Positions 25,148 through 36,689 of a stretch of DNA of 64,000 bases are shown piece after piece (position 1 is the first letter of the stretch; each line of letters opens with the position of its first letter). This DNA is from Symsagittifera roscoffensis (lineage: Eukaryota; Xenacoelomorpha; Acoela; Convolutidae): assembly GCF_963678635.1 (NCBI RefSeq), contig NC_087070.1:17455318-17519317 (forward strand), read 5' to 3'. Made by a program: the position numbers and the translations under genes. The notes beneath the pieces were generated by a model. That model made no database searches, had not been told where the DNA came from, and saw only the letters and a list, made by a program, of their open reading frames with translations.

Positions 25148-26904
25148 GATCGAAGTGAAATTTTTTTCTCCTTTATCAGAAAATGGCAACAATCAATATT
25201 TCAAAGAAGATAGAAGTAAAGTATAGAATTGGCAAAGATTGAAATGTATCCGGCATTTTTGCAAACACAAAGCGTCGGGAGAATGTTTGGCGAAGGCATT
25301 GCTGTTATCATAATTAGCCTCGATGCTATATTGTCAAATAAGCGTCACAGGTTACCATGTCATAATCGAATCCACTAAATAACAACGAAAGCAGGCCAAG
25401 TTCAATTTGTTAACTAAAGACTGAACTTCAAACGAAAACAAACTACAAAAGAGGGTGACAAACGGAGCAAGTGAAAGAATCTATTTGATGGAATTGCAAG
25501 TAATGTTTAAGAATACAAAATTAATAATACCTAGGTTGACCGCACAAAGACCTGTTTTTGATCCCTCAGGGAAGACATTAAAACTACCCATAGTAGCAAA
25601 GCATCAATTGGCTCATACTAAAAAGTAAAGTTACAAAATTGAAGTATTTATATTACAAGTAATAACAGAAACAAAAATAGAAGCAACAGCTAATTTAGTG
25701 TGACGCGAGCGATATGGCGTGACATTTAGATTGGTTGAGAAGGTGAATCAGGAAAATCAGGTAACCGTGGTAAGTGGAAATTACTGGATTGGATAACAAC
25801 TATCGGTAAATCTTCCGTACTTTTACAGCCTCCAAATTTTTTTTCGAGAAGTCAGAATATTTAAGAAAGTTAGGCATGCAATCTGAAACCTTTGACTCAG
25901 TAAAAAACAGATTATATGAAATTTATTTTAGCGCTTTATAATGACCACAAAGCAGCTTTTCCTTATACTTGATTTGCATAAAATTACCATTTTATAAGGG
26001 ATATTTACTGAGTTGGTCGTTTTATTTACAACTCAGGAACAACATACCGTTAGTAAAATTTACAACAGAAAGTCCAAAACGGCAATTTAAGAGGAAACAA
26101 CAATCCGTCTCTGTATTTCTAATATCTCGTTTTAATCAAACATTTAACAGTGAGAAAAAGAAATTTATTCTTTGCTGAACATAATAAATGAAAATACTTC
26201 TATCTCATTGGTCTAGAATGTAATTCCATTTATTTGAGTCTCGATTTTTCACTTAAGCACAAGGAGCATTGCATTGAATGTTTATGTACAGAGTTGATGC
26301 TTTGAACTAACAGAAGTGCCTGGTAGTTGATAAGGAAATAATGCGTATTGCAGCCGCGCCTATCAGATGTTTGTTTCATCGCAGAATAACTTCGTTAAAA
26401 AATTTCACAAACCAGTTTTTCATAGAGTAACCTTTTCATGTTCCGACTTTCGAAGAAAGTAAAGGAATATATATGCTTGGGGTGGTTTTTATTCAGATCA
26501 ATTTCGACGACCGAAATAGTTTTCAACAAAAAAATGTATATATCGACTCCCTTAGTTCAAATGTAAAAAGATAAACTGCGCAACTTTCTGGTTAATGTTT
26601 GGATATTGAATAATTGTCGGTTGGAATATTCTCGATTAGTTTCTGCGCGCTTTTAAGAATGCACATATGAGGGGCCTACAAAGATAGACGACAAGCAAAC
26701 TAGATAACCGTAAAATAACTGAATTAAGATGATCAGAACTTGGGCAACCCAAATTTTTTGTTTAGAATGAGGGTACAAAAAAACAATATAATATTAAAGA
26801 ACTGATCAAGTTTATTATTGTAAGCTAATAACAAAATTTTAAATGAAAAAAGTATAGTACATTTTGAAATAAGTTATACAACAGTGACATTAATAACCTG
26901 ATTT
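25148..26904. other. Plexin upstream region, no gene seen
   Basis: Expected to hold the 5' UTR and promoter of the minus-strand plexin. I saw no convincing TATA box, CpG island or upstream exon. The plus-strand ORF at 25969-26178 shows no family resemblance. Confidence 0.4.
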
Positions 26905-27180
26905 GTAGAGATGGCAGGGTACAGGTACTAGTACATTTTCTAGTATGGTAAGGTACCCAAGTTGAAAGGTACCAGTACCTTGCCAACACAGGGGTTAATG
27001 TTTTCAGTATTTTAACGCTGTTTTAATTGATGATGTTGAAAAAATCAATTTTCCAAATGACAATTCCAAAAAAGTTTTTCGAAACCAGTTTTTTTTAGCC
27101 TGAACGAAGTCCTCTTTGAGGTACCAGTACAGATACTATTACGTACTGGTTTCAGGTGGTACTAGTACATTGCACGTAGT
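26905..27180. repeat. GTAC-rich palindromic patch
   Basis: Two clusters of overlapping palindromes of the type GGTACCAGTACC and GGTACTAGTAC (26920-26990 and 27119-27180) flank about 130 bp of AT-rich sequence. The clusters are roughly inverted to each other, so this may be a small inverted-repeat element. Confidence 0.4.
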
Positions 27181-27183
27181 AAA

Positions 27184-27613
27184 ATGCACGACATTTTAAT
27201 ACTAATAGCCCTGCTTGAAAATCGTTACGATGTAGAAATAGAACGAAAACCATCTGAATCATGCGAAATCTCCCGACAGTCATCAAGAGGCGAATTTCAA
27301 ATCCCAAAAAGCCGCTTGCAAAGAACGGACGACAATTTTTTCAGACGAGTGAAACATCTATACAACTGTCTTATCCGAGCCTGCCCAACTTTTAGCCTTA
27401 GACCAAGCAAAGCGACTCTGACCTACATATACCAGAAATACTTCAAAAAAATGTACAGTGAAGTCAACAAATGTACATGGAAACTCTTATGCAGATGTGG
27501 AAACTGCAATGTTTACAACAAACTGAGATAAAACATGGACTGCAAAAGGGGTGAAATTCCCTAGAGCTAATGCTCTGAAGCCTATTCTACTACTACTACT
27601 ACTACTACTACTA
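27184..27613 (+). pseudogene. LINE 3' remnant ending in (CTA)9
   Basis: The 115-codon frame 27184-27531 resembles the C-terminal tail of a non-LTR retrotransposon reverse transcriptase: F-Q-I-P-K-S-R, then N-F-F-x-R, then Y-N-x-L, followed by a basic helix and a Cys cluster (C-R-C-G-N-C). About 55 bp of 3' UTR leads to nine perfect CTA units at 27587-27613. A truncated protein end, short 3' UTR and microsatellite tail are what 5'-truncated LINE insertions leave. No RT catalytic core is present, so it is a dead fragment. Confidence 0.5.
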
Positions 27614-27870
27614 TTGCCAACTTTACTGATTTGTTGTTGGAGAACAAGTGTTTACTCAAACAGAAAACAATAAGGTCTGTAAACAAATTTCACGCAATTT
27701 GCAGGCAAGTTATCGTCTAAATTCCGTTAATTTCTGATCGTCTAATTTGCTTGTCGTCTTTTTTCTTAAACCCAACATATCATGATTAAAGCGCAAACCC
27801 CAATTATTTAAGCGTGGCGAACTAACCCGCACTAACAGTCTTCTTTATTTGATTTGAGGAAAGCTTAAGG
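27614..27870. other. Unannotated spacer
   Basis: AT-rich sequence between the LINE remnant and the start of the tandem duplication. Nothing recognised. Confidence 0.4.
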
Positions 27871-28048
27871 ATCGGGGGCTAGGAAATTAGACGACATGCA
27901 ACTTGGACGGCTCCAATTAAACGGAAATTAGACATTATTTTTGCATAACTAGCATTCTCGACGAATAGCTTTGGGACGAAAAGTTGACAAAATTAATTGC
28001 TTGAAACAAACTTTCACAAGTACGATAAGAGTTTGCATATCAAAATAA

Positions 28049-30052
28049 CTAGCGTGTACCGCACCTCCGGTGCTTCGAAGTTTCCACAACTCAAAAATTA
28101 TTCTTTAAGTGTACTCTGACAGCACCCAATTACAGGGTTCGTAATAAAAAATGTTGCAAAGTTAAATTCAAGTTTTTTATACAAATTTTGAAGAACCATA
28201 AAACTTTGTGAAGTTTTACTGAAGTTCTTCAAAAAATTTAAAATGAACTAAGAAACGTCACATCTGGGAAACTGGAAGCAATTGAGCAGTCGCATTTGGA
28301 CGCAAGATTGGCAACTCCTGATAGAAACTTCAAAATTTGTAAAATTTTTCATTCGATTTTGAAAAACCATAAAAATTTTGGTTTGCAAAGTTTGTGAAGT
28401 TTTACTGAAGTTCTTCAAAAAATTTAAAATGAACTAAGAAACGTCACATCTGGGAAACTGGAAGCAATTGAGCAGTCGCATTTGGACGCAAGATTGGCAA
28501 CTCCTGATAGAAACTTCAAAATTTGTAAAATTTTTCATTCGATTTTGAAAAACCATAAAAATTTTGTGACATTTTTTATATCTAAGTTTATAATGAATTA
28601 AGAAACGTTTCATCTGAGAAGCTGAAAGCAATTGAGCAGTCGCATTTGGACGCAAGATTTGCAACTCCTGAGATTACTCTTACAGTACCCAACTACAACG
28701 TTGGGAAATTAAAATTTTGAGAAACTACACCTTAAGTTTTCTAAAGGAGATATTTTTTGAAAACCAGAAAAAATTCACATCTCGAAAACTAACAAAATTT
28801 AAGCAGCCTTTTCTGATGGCAATATGTGCAATCTTTGAAAGTACACAACTACAGGGTTGATAATTTGACAAACGAATTATTTTGTAATTTGATTTTTCTG
28901 AAAATTTCCCAAAAAATCACAAAAATCGTCGTATCTCTCAAACAAAAATGATTTGGGCATTTTCAATTGGAGTCCGAATTTGCAACCCCAGAGATTACTT
29001 TGACAGCCTCCCAACTACAGTTTAGGAATTTCAAATTTTGAAAAAAAAATTGTTTCATTTTCATGAAATTAAAAAAAAATCACAAAACGTCATATCTGGA
29101 AAACTGCAAAATTTTGAGAAGTCCTATTTGGAGGGAAAATTCTAATTCCTATTTGGAGGAAAAATTCGCAACTCCTGAGAGTACCCTGACAGCGCCTCAC
29201 GACAGAGATGATAATATTCAAGTTTCGTGAAACTTTTTTTACCTAAGTTTTCTAAAAAAAATTTGAAAAAAATCTCAAAAAAAAAAACGTCATATCTCGC
29301 AAACTACAAAAATTTGAGCAGCCATATTTAGAGGCAAGATTCGCAACCCCCTGAGAGTACCCTGACAGAGCCTCATTACAGAGATGGTAATTTCAAGTTT
29401 TGTGAAATATTTTATATCTAAGTTTTCTAAAAAAAAATTTGAAAAAAATCTCAAAAAAAAACGTCATATCTCGAAAACTACATGGATTCGACCAGCCATA
29501 ATCAAAGGCAAGATTCGCAACCCCCTGAGAGTACCCTCAACAGTATCCAACAACAGGATTGACATCTTCAACGCGTTGGAATTTTTTTAATTCCGAGTTT
29601 TTGAATTTTTTTTTGAAAAATCATAAAAAACGTCATATCGCAAAAACTACAAGTATTTGAGAAGTGAGGATTGGAGGCAAGATTTGCAACCCCTGAGACC
29701 ACCCTGACAGCACCCAACTACAGGGTGAGAATTTCAAATTTTGAGAAATTTTTTAAAATTAAATTTTCTAGAAATTTTTGAAAAATCTCGAAAATTGCCT
29801 ATCTCGTAAACTAAAAGGATTTGGTTATTCCTATATAGAGGCCAGAATCGCAAAACCCGGGAAATCTCTGACAATATCCTACTATTGGGTTGCTAATTTC
29901 AAACTTGATGAAAAAACACTGAATTTAAACTGGAAAATTGAAAAAACCTTAACCATTGCAATATACGATATAGCTTAAACATGCAAAAATAATACGTTGA
30001 AAAAGCTTAAACATGGCGAGATAGTGAAGCCCGCATTTAAATATATAATAGA
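28049..30052 (-). mobile_element. Non-autonomous Helitron
   Basis: Read on the minus strand, the element starts A|TCTATTATATATTTAAATG and ends with a GCACC-GGA-GGTGC hairpin (28061-28073), eight bases, then CTAG|T. These are the known Helitron ends: 5' TC, 3' hairpin just before CTRR, insertion between A and T with no target duplication. The duplicated copy at 59056-59085 lacks exactly these 2,004 bases and reads straight through, giving a perfect empty site. No Rep/helicase coding sequence is present. Most of the interior is a degenerate 186-bp satellite, as reported for Helitron-related elements with central tandem repeats. Confidence 0.85.
28100..29960. repeat. Satellite of 165-190-bp units within the Helitron
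   Basis: About ten to eleven degenerate units, each with the phrases 'CTGACAGCACCCAACTACAG', 'ACGTCATATCTCGAAAACTA' and 'TTTGAGCAG..GCAACTCCTGAGA' in that order. Two adjacent units (about 28205-28380 and 28391-28566) are almost identical over roughly 175 bp at a 186-bp offset, pointing to recent local amplification. Others differ strongly and carry A-run length changes. Confidence 0.8.
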
Positions 30053-30503
30053 TAATTATTAAGATTTTTGAAACGTTAATCCAAAATTTAAGAGACATTT
30101 TTTGAAATGCATAAATTATACAAAAGCGACTTGTGAAAAAATGAATTGCAATTAAGAAAGCTCAAAAAAACATTCGTGGGTCTAGGACTACAAGCCGACG
30201 AGACTTCCGGCCGAAGGCACTTCAGGCCGAAACTTTATAAGCACCTCAAAATGCCATTTTTTCCTTGGGAATGGATTCCATAAATTACAGCAGCCGGATT
30301 TTGAAATGAAAACATTTAAAAAATTAAACGACAATGTTTTAATTTTTTACTTTCCTAAACATCAGTTAGAGGCTAATTTTTGCTAATTTTTATGAAAAAG
30401 CCAAAAACTGGTAAAGAAAAATCATGAAAAAGAGAATTTGTTCACGCCAGTCTTCAAATTAATCATATTTAACGACTTTATGAGAAAAATTTTGGCTTAA
30501 AGT

Positions 30504-31412
30504 TGTAACATTGGCCCGGAAGATACATATCGACGGAAAATAAAGCTAGGTTCTAAGACGACTGGCCAACGTCTAAACAGAGCTCTACATGCTTTTCACC
30601 GTCCCTACCAAGCCAGTACTTTCGGTGGTCTTTCTAACATCGGGTCGACAAAAACGTTACTGCTTTCGGCTTCGGTCAAAACACTCAAATTAACTAGATT
30701 ACATGCAGAAATAGTGAGCTCATGGCTGGGTCTCAGTATCCCCAGACCACGAGGATACTCCTAAAATCAGGGCTACTACTACTTATTGAATTATTATTGT
30801 TTTTGCTCAGTAGATAAAAATCATCATCTCTATCGAAGATGGATCAACCTTTCCCTCAACTCCTAGCTTCTCATCCTAGCAAAATGAATTCAGATGTTAA
30901 TTAAATTCAATTCAGGACATAATAGGGAAGCTAAAAGTTTGTATAAGATGATAAAAATTCCAGTCCCGAGACCCCTCCGGATTCTCGAATCCGGGGTAAT
31001 AAGACCTTTATCTTCCTCCCGGAAGGCTGTCTTCCACCCTTCACCGTTGTTCGCAACGGCCTTGCAACTATTGTAGCGACACAATAGTTGCAACTCGGAA
31101 CGGTCTCTGCTACTTCTGCAATTTGTTGTCGTTTTCCAATCACAATTCTCGTCGTTATCGCTATCGCAACTAATGTTGTTATGTTTCATTTTGGTTTTCT
31201 GCCAAAATGGTCGTTTCTGACGTTTCTCAGAAATATGACGTCATACTTCGAAAATTTAAAAATTTGAAACACCAGAATATTCTAGCCTTCACCGTTTGAC
31301 TAATCGTCCCAATAACGTTGTTAATCTCTTAAAACCGTGAACTCGGAAGGTTCTCTGCTAAAAACTCGAAAATGCTGCGTCTGCATTTTGGTGCATTCTG
31401 GTCGAATGTCAC
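30504..31412 (-). repeat. 3' LTR of element B, copy 1
   Basis: On the minus strand the LTR starts TGTGACATTCGACCAGAATG and ends TGTTACA. Both ends match element A's LTR (TGTGCCATTCTGCCAGATGG ... GAATGTTACA); the interior is only distantly alignable, with shared patches such as TTCTCAGAAATA and ATAAGACCTTTATC. Length 909 bp. It is followed leftward by flanking DNA also present next to copy 2. The minus-strand ORF within it (30890-31189) is not credible as a gene. Confidence 0.8.
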
Positions 31413-31425
31413 ATACTCCCCGGTC
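31413..31425 (-). promoter_or_regulatory. Polypurine tract of element B, copy 1
   Basis: Directly upstream of the LTR on the minus strand: CCGGGGAGTA|TGTGAC. The same ten bases precede the LTR of element A (CCGGGGAGTA|TGTGCC), confirming both the LTR boundary and the plus-strand primer site. Confidence 0.7.
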
Positions 31426-32193
31426 AGTCCGGTCAATGTCCTCATTGAATCTCGCAATGTTTGTAAAATTGGTACAGTGTCATCAAACAGAATTTACAAA
31501 ATGCACGAAATTACTTTTATCCGCGTCATATCGACTCACTGCAGAATATAAATGGCATCATACTACATCACTATAGCCTTCAAATTTTTTCATCAATCTG
31601 CACATTGAGATATGACCTACGATAAAAACATCTTTTCTGACTTCCAACGTCAATGCCCTGATTAAAACTTTTCTCCTAGATTTTTAAAAGATGTTGGTTT
31701 GCAGGACAGTCCTGCCAACCAACAAGCTAAAATTATCCTACTATGCTCCTTCCCTTCGGAAATCTTGCTTGTTATTGTCCTGAATACTAAAACTAAGAAA
31801 CTCTGTGGTTAGAAAGAACAATGAAACAACCTCCCTCTTCGAGAGATTACCCAAGCCTTTCATATCACCAGAAAGTGATCAGTTCTCCTAGTTGATTAAA
31901 AACAGTCATGCAGGCTGGAATATTTAAATATACTCTTTACTCAAGCCTTTCTATATAAAAAGTTAGTAAGTGTCTCTAAAGCCACTAACTAAACTCAAAA
32001 TGCAATTTATAAATGCAACAAATTCCTTAATGTTCAAAGCTCAACTAAATGTTTCAGTTTTCAATTACAACTTGGTTGCTTGGTTTCTCACTTGAGTTTT
32101 ATCACACACATGAAACAGTTCTGAGTTTTAACTTCTTCTCTTTCGTCACTCCTTTGTTTTCTTCTTTTTTTGTCATTAAGAAGTTCTAAACTT
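31426..32193 (-). other. 3' untranslated region of element B, copy 1
   Basis: Between the end of the ORF3 fragment and the polypurine tract. AT-rich with short pyrimidine runs; nearly identical to 60449-61267 in copy 2. Nothing else recognised. Confidence 0.5.
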
Positions 32194-34176
32194 CTATTTT
32201 CTTCTAATTTTCTTTCTTTTCGCCTCTTGTTCTTTCGACCGTTTGTCAATGTTCCATCTCTTCCTCCTGTGACACTGATTCTGCACTTTCAGTTTCTGTG
32301 TCCTCCAACACTTCTGCGCTTCTACCCTCTGTTTCCTTATTTTTACAGCGGTGGTCACTGCATTCCGATGAGTCACGAAAGCTCGCTTGAAAGCTCCTGC
32401 TCCAATGTCCAGCTGATATCCACTGTACACTCTGCCGTGCCTCGACATATGCTTTTTGGCATAATCGTACAACCATGCAATCGTGTTAGCTCTGGACCAT
32501 GGCATCAATCGTCTTCTTGCCCATATCTTTTTCCCTTCCATCGGAATGTTTAGAATCTCGCACATTGTCTCAAAAAGATCTGAATCTTTCAGACAATCCA
32601 ACTTCTGCAACTTTTCTCTCGTCGGTGCCTCCTGTCTATTGTTCTCTCTTACGTGAGCTTCCAGTCATCGTATCGCCATCATAACTCCCACTATCACTAT
32701 TGTTATGGGCTGTGATGAGTCTGGTAAACCCATGGAGAGCAGCTCTCCAGAGTCCCAGATCAACATCAGATTACTACGCTTGGGATACCACCAGGTCTGC
32801 AGCAAGCAGTGGCAAGGAAACTCGTCATGTGTCAACATGATGCTCCTCCAATTACGTTTTCCCGAAGCTTCCAGTAATGGTTCCACTTCCATCATCACTC
32901 GGTGGACTTCATCATTCTCGTCTACTGTATTGTAATCTGTGACAGTTGATCCTCTCTGTTTCTGTCTCTCAAAGTCACTGAAGTTCCCGCTCACGTATCC
33001 CATGAATTTCTTTCCTAGTATTGATTCCAACTCTTCCTTGGTTCTCTCTGGAACTGCTGAGAACATCTTACATAGCAACTCAAAAGATTTTTCGGACATT
33101 CTCGTTAGTCTCGCACACTTTGGCACTGAGAAGGCTTGATCCACGATCGTTCTCGTACTCTTTACATCCACAGCTACGAAATGCACCGATAATCTGCTCT
33201 TGCACATTGGAGCCAATATCGATCCCACTAAATACCGTGCTCCTGATGGTCTACAATAAGACTCACTATGTCTGATGTTCATTTCCGTCTCGATCGCTTC
33301 CCTCCATTTTCCTATGTACTTTTGTTCAGTTTGCAGTACTCCTGGGAACACTTCTACACTGATGGCTGTGACCATCTCATGTTTCTGTTCTAGATTCAAT
33401 AGTGACTCTAAAGAACCAAACATGCTGTAGAATCCTAGTGCAGTCACTAGATTCACCTCGGTTCCTCTATGGCAATCTGCGATCAGTTCCGTTTCCGTTC
33501 TTGCTTTCATCACGACATTACCAAACAATATCGTCAATTGCTTGTGTTGTCTCTCTAGGGTTTTTACACAATCCAGACCTCCACAAACGTGACCTTCCAG
33601 TCCACAGACTTCCGCCAGACAGCTGCCAGGTTTGACCCAGTCTTCTGGTCCCCCGCCAGGCAACTCCACTTTGTCTTCCCCGTTGCTCCTAGAGGCTGTT
33701 ATCATTACATTATATATGATGTTCAGGTCGCGCAGGTTACAATCTGCATTCAGCTCCCTCTGCACGTCTTGTGTCGACCGTAATATCGAGTCAGCATTGG
33801 GACTAGGAAACCATGATGGTCTCATCAGTTCCCACACTACCATCAAGCTCGTTCTCAGTAGTTCATCTGAGAAGCCCAACCCAAACTCACTCTTTTGTCG
33901 GATTTTGGTACGGAGGGTGCAGTCACCTCTTCTTCCAAGACCAGTCCCAATTTGGTCTGCGGATTTTTAGCGCTCTTACTCATTACAATTCTTGACGTCC
34001 AGAATCTTAGCAACACTGCCTGCTCGTAATCGAAGAAGCAATCGCGTATGTCGTCACTCAGGAAAGGGTTGTACGCTATCCCTTTGATTCCGGACACGTA
34101 GCTGTATGACTTCTTCTTGATCCGTCCACAGTACTCACTGGATTTCGGTAGTGCCCCCATAGATTCTTTAGTGAGT
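32194..34176 (-). pseudogene. Element B ORF3 C-terminal part, copy 1, broken
   Basis: Homologue of element A ORF3 codons at 54600-56786. Shared blocks include YVSGI.G.AYNPF, ELMRPSW, EVFPGVLQTEQK, EVEPLL.ASG and LDIGAGAFKRAF. Breaks relative to copy 2: a TGG to TGA change ends the 404-codon frame at about 32665, a 43-bp deletion near 32303 and a net 135-bp deletion near 32335. A frameshift near 33880 is shared with copy 2 and so predates the duplication. Element A interrupts this ORF at 34176; the remaining 5' piece of copy 1 is at 58421-58894. Function unknown (see ORF3 of element A). Confidence 0.75.
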
Positions 34177-35060
34177 TGTGCCATTCTGCCAGATGGCACA
34201 GCGCAACCTTCCGACGAAGCACGAATCAGAGAGAAAAGGCCTTAACAGCAAAAAAGTGCTTGAAAGGAGGGTCGAAGTATTCTGAAATTTTCTATTTTTA
34301 AAATTTCGATTTTCAAGTTGATATTTCTCAGAAATACGAAAAACGGCCATTTTGACCAAGAAAGCTGAAAAAATCAGAGCAACGACAAATATTGTGAAAA
34401 ACAGTCGTGCAAGAGACGGAAAATACGAAGCCTCTCATCGTGGCAGCAACGCACGATAAGACCCTTATCAGCGGATATTAGTGGAGAAGGAAGCTTCGGT
34501 GGGGAAGGAATATTCCACGGAACCCTCCCGGGACGCAAATTAGAAGAGATAAGAGCGTTATCGCAGGAATATTACGGGAGCGGAAGATTGGTCCCCCAGA
34601 GACTGTTTTATGTGAAGAGACTGTATAAAACTGACTGTATAGCAACTTGGATGTCGTGAAACTTTAAATTAACACCGGTATAGTTTGATATTTTAGAATA
34701 TGAGTAGCTAGAAAGAGGAAAGGGTCAATCCATCTCCAATGGATTTAATATAGAACTGTCACACAAAAACATATTAAAATAGGTTGTTCGAGCCGTGTTT
34801 TTAATGACAATCACGTAGTCTGAGGATCCGAGACTCAGCTATGTGGTTGTGTTCGCATGTAAACGAAAGCTGATCAAAAGTCGTTTGACTGATGGCCTAA
34901 AAATGGTAACTTTTTACTTTGCCCTAAACAGACCAGAAAATCAACTGGCAAGGTCAAGACGGTGAAAAACGAGTAGGATTAAGGTAACTGACGCCTGCCA
35001 GTCGTTAATAGCTACTTTTTCTACGCTCCGTCGCTGTGTTGTATTTGGGCGAATGTTACA
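34177..35060 (+). repeat. 5' LTR of element A
   Basis: Starts TGTGCCATTCTGCC and ends GGGCGAATGTTACA. The first 20 bases contain an imperfect palindrome (TGTGCCAT..GATGGCACA). A TATAAAA box lies at 34624-34630. A 97%+ identical copy is at 57533-58417, allowing both boundaries to be fixed to the base. Confidence 0.92.
34624..34630 (+). promoter_or_regulatory. Candidate LTR TATA box
   Basis: TATAAAA, conserved in the 3' LTR at 57980-57986. About 440 bases remain downstream in the LTR for R and U5. Assigned by sequence only. Confidence 0.45.
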
Positions 35061-35072
35061 TAGACGTTTTTA

Positions 35073-35090
35073 TGGCGCTCCTGGGTGGGC
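35073..35090 (+). promoter_or_regulatory. Candidate primer binding site
   Basis: First TGG downstream of the 5' LTR (TGGCGCTCCTGGGTGGGC), starting 12 bases after the LTR end. Most LTR elements have the tRNA-complementary site within a few bases of the LTR, so the offset is unusual, and I could not match it to a specific tRNA from memory. Confidence 0.3.
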
Positions 35091-35138
35091 CTGTCAAAGG
35101 CATAAGACCATCATGATCAGCAAGCGTTTCAGCGACGA

Positions 35139-36357
35139 ACCCTCCGCTCCGGGCGTAAGCCCGAGGTAGAGGCCTTAATGACCGTCGTTGTACTGGGGGG
35201 AAGGTGCGTACCCTCCGTCCAGTACTATTTAGCTTTTTAACTTAGTTAACACCGAAAATTCCGGGGGCCGGAGGGTTAGGTGGGAAATCTAGAGCCCGCT
35301 TGTCCTGAGGTCCCAGGACCAAAAACAATTAAAGAGAAAGCGTAAAACTAAACAAAAATAGTGTATAACCAAGAAAAAGCCAAAAATAAAATTAATTTGA
35401 AAACAAAAAAGTACAAAAAACAGTAAAAAATCCAAAAAAGACCAAAAACAGTAAAAAACATAAAGTGACAGTTTATATGTTATTTCCGGACGAGATGTGA
35501 TCTGACCTTCCTATTTGTTGTTGTTTCAGATTGATTTATTTCGTTTCTGATAGAAAGATTGTGTGTTTTGGTGAAGGGTTGGATACCCTCCCTCGAGTGT
35601 AATTTGAGTGTTTAAGCACGTTAATGGTGATTTTGCCGGTGACCGGAGGGTAGAGTGGCAAGCTGATCAACGTGTTCCACACTCAACAGGGACATCAAGG
35701 ACAACATCCGCAACGACTGTTGGGTATCGTTGAAGCAATTTTAGTATCGTTCGGGTACTATTTCATTAAAACTTAAGTGGTGGGGTGCACGATTGGCGCG
35801 GTCCGATTGTACCCTCCATCGATTACAAATTTCCGAGTTAAGGGTCTTAATTCGGGTATTTTGGTGCAAAATGAATAGGTATAGTACTATTCATTCACGA
35901 CTATTAATAGGTTATTATCCTTATTACTTATTACTTATCTCCTCAATTAGACCCAAAAAACACCCAATTTTGTCGAAAATCATCGATTTTCGATCAAACT
36001 GTAGACCCCCAAATTTTTGAATATCCGAGCTTTTCCGAACAACAAAAAGCTTTTATATAGGGAGTAGCTACGTAGTTCGATCCCCCTAACTAAAGAAACC
36101 GCGTGAGAAAAGACTCAATAGAAGTTGGAAAAAACCAAAATTTTTCGGTCAAAATTTCGATAATTTTCTGAATTTTGTCAATCTGTTTTGGGGATCGAGT
36201 TTTTGAGTTTTTAGAGTTAGAGCAATAAAATTTTTTGCGTTAGGAGCGTGCTAGCATAACGTGCTCGGTTACTAGAGAAATTCTTGAATAACCCTCCGAT
36301 TGGCTCCTTGGATAGAGCTAACGACTTAAGGATTGGAAAAGGAAGGAACCGGAGGGT
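35139..36357 (+). repeat. 67-nt ACCCTCCG...CGGAGGGT hairpin modules in the leader
   Basis: Three modules are exactly 67 nt long and bounded by the same inverted ends: 35210-35276, 35585-35651 and 36291-36357 (ACCCTCC start, CGGAGGGT end, 59-nt offset in each). A fourth, degenerate one (35139-35205) ends GGGAAGGT. The interiors have diverged but keep length. This is more than chance base composition and suggests a repeated RNA fold in the untranslated leader. Confidence 0.65.
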
Positions 36358-36689
36358 CCAAATTTGATAGTTATTGGCCAAATTTTTGTCTCCAAACCAA
36401 TTTTGATCCGGTTTTTTGCACTGTTCCAGTACCGTACAGAGCTACTACGCTCGTTTCAATTATTTTTAGGCACTTTCGATAGGAATTGCGGAAAAAGTTT
36501 CTCAGAACCTATATAGGTGGTAAAAAAAGGCCATTTGGACAAACACGTTTTTGGCAACTTCTCAAAGACTAGTCATCCGATCGGGGTAATTTTGGTACCA
36601 TAAGTCGACGTTTTGAACCACTTTTCCGGACCGCAACCGTTTTTGGGTTGATAATCTCGGAAAAGAAAAATTTTTAGAATTTGTTGGTT

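Noticed and set aside
30890-31189. 99-codon minus-strand ORF, repeated at 59912-60211
   Set aside because: Lies inside the element B LTR; the repetition comes from the segmental duplication, not from coding conservation.
32170-33995. Plus-strand ORFs mirrored at 61320-63195
   Set aside because: Antisense shadows of the element B ORF3 pseudogene, duplicated along with it.
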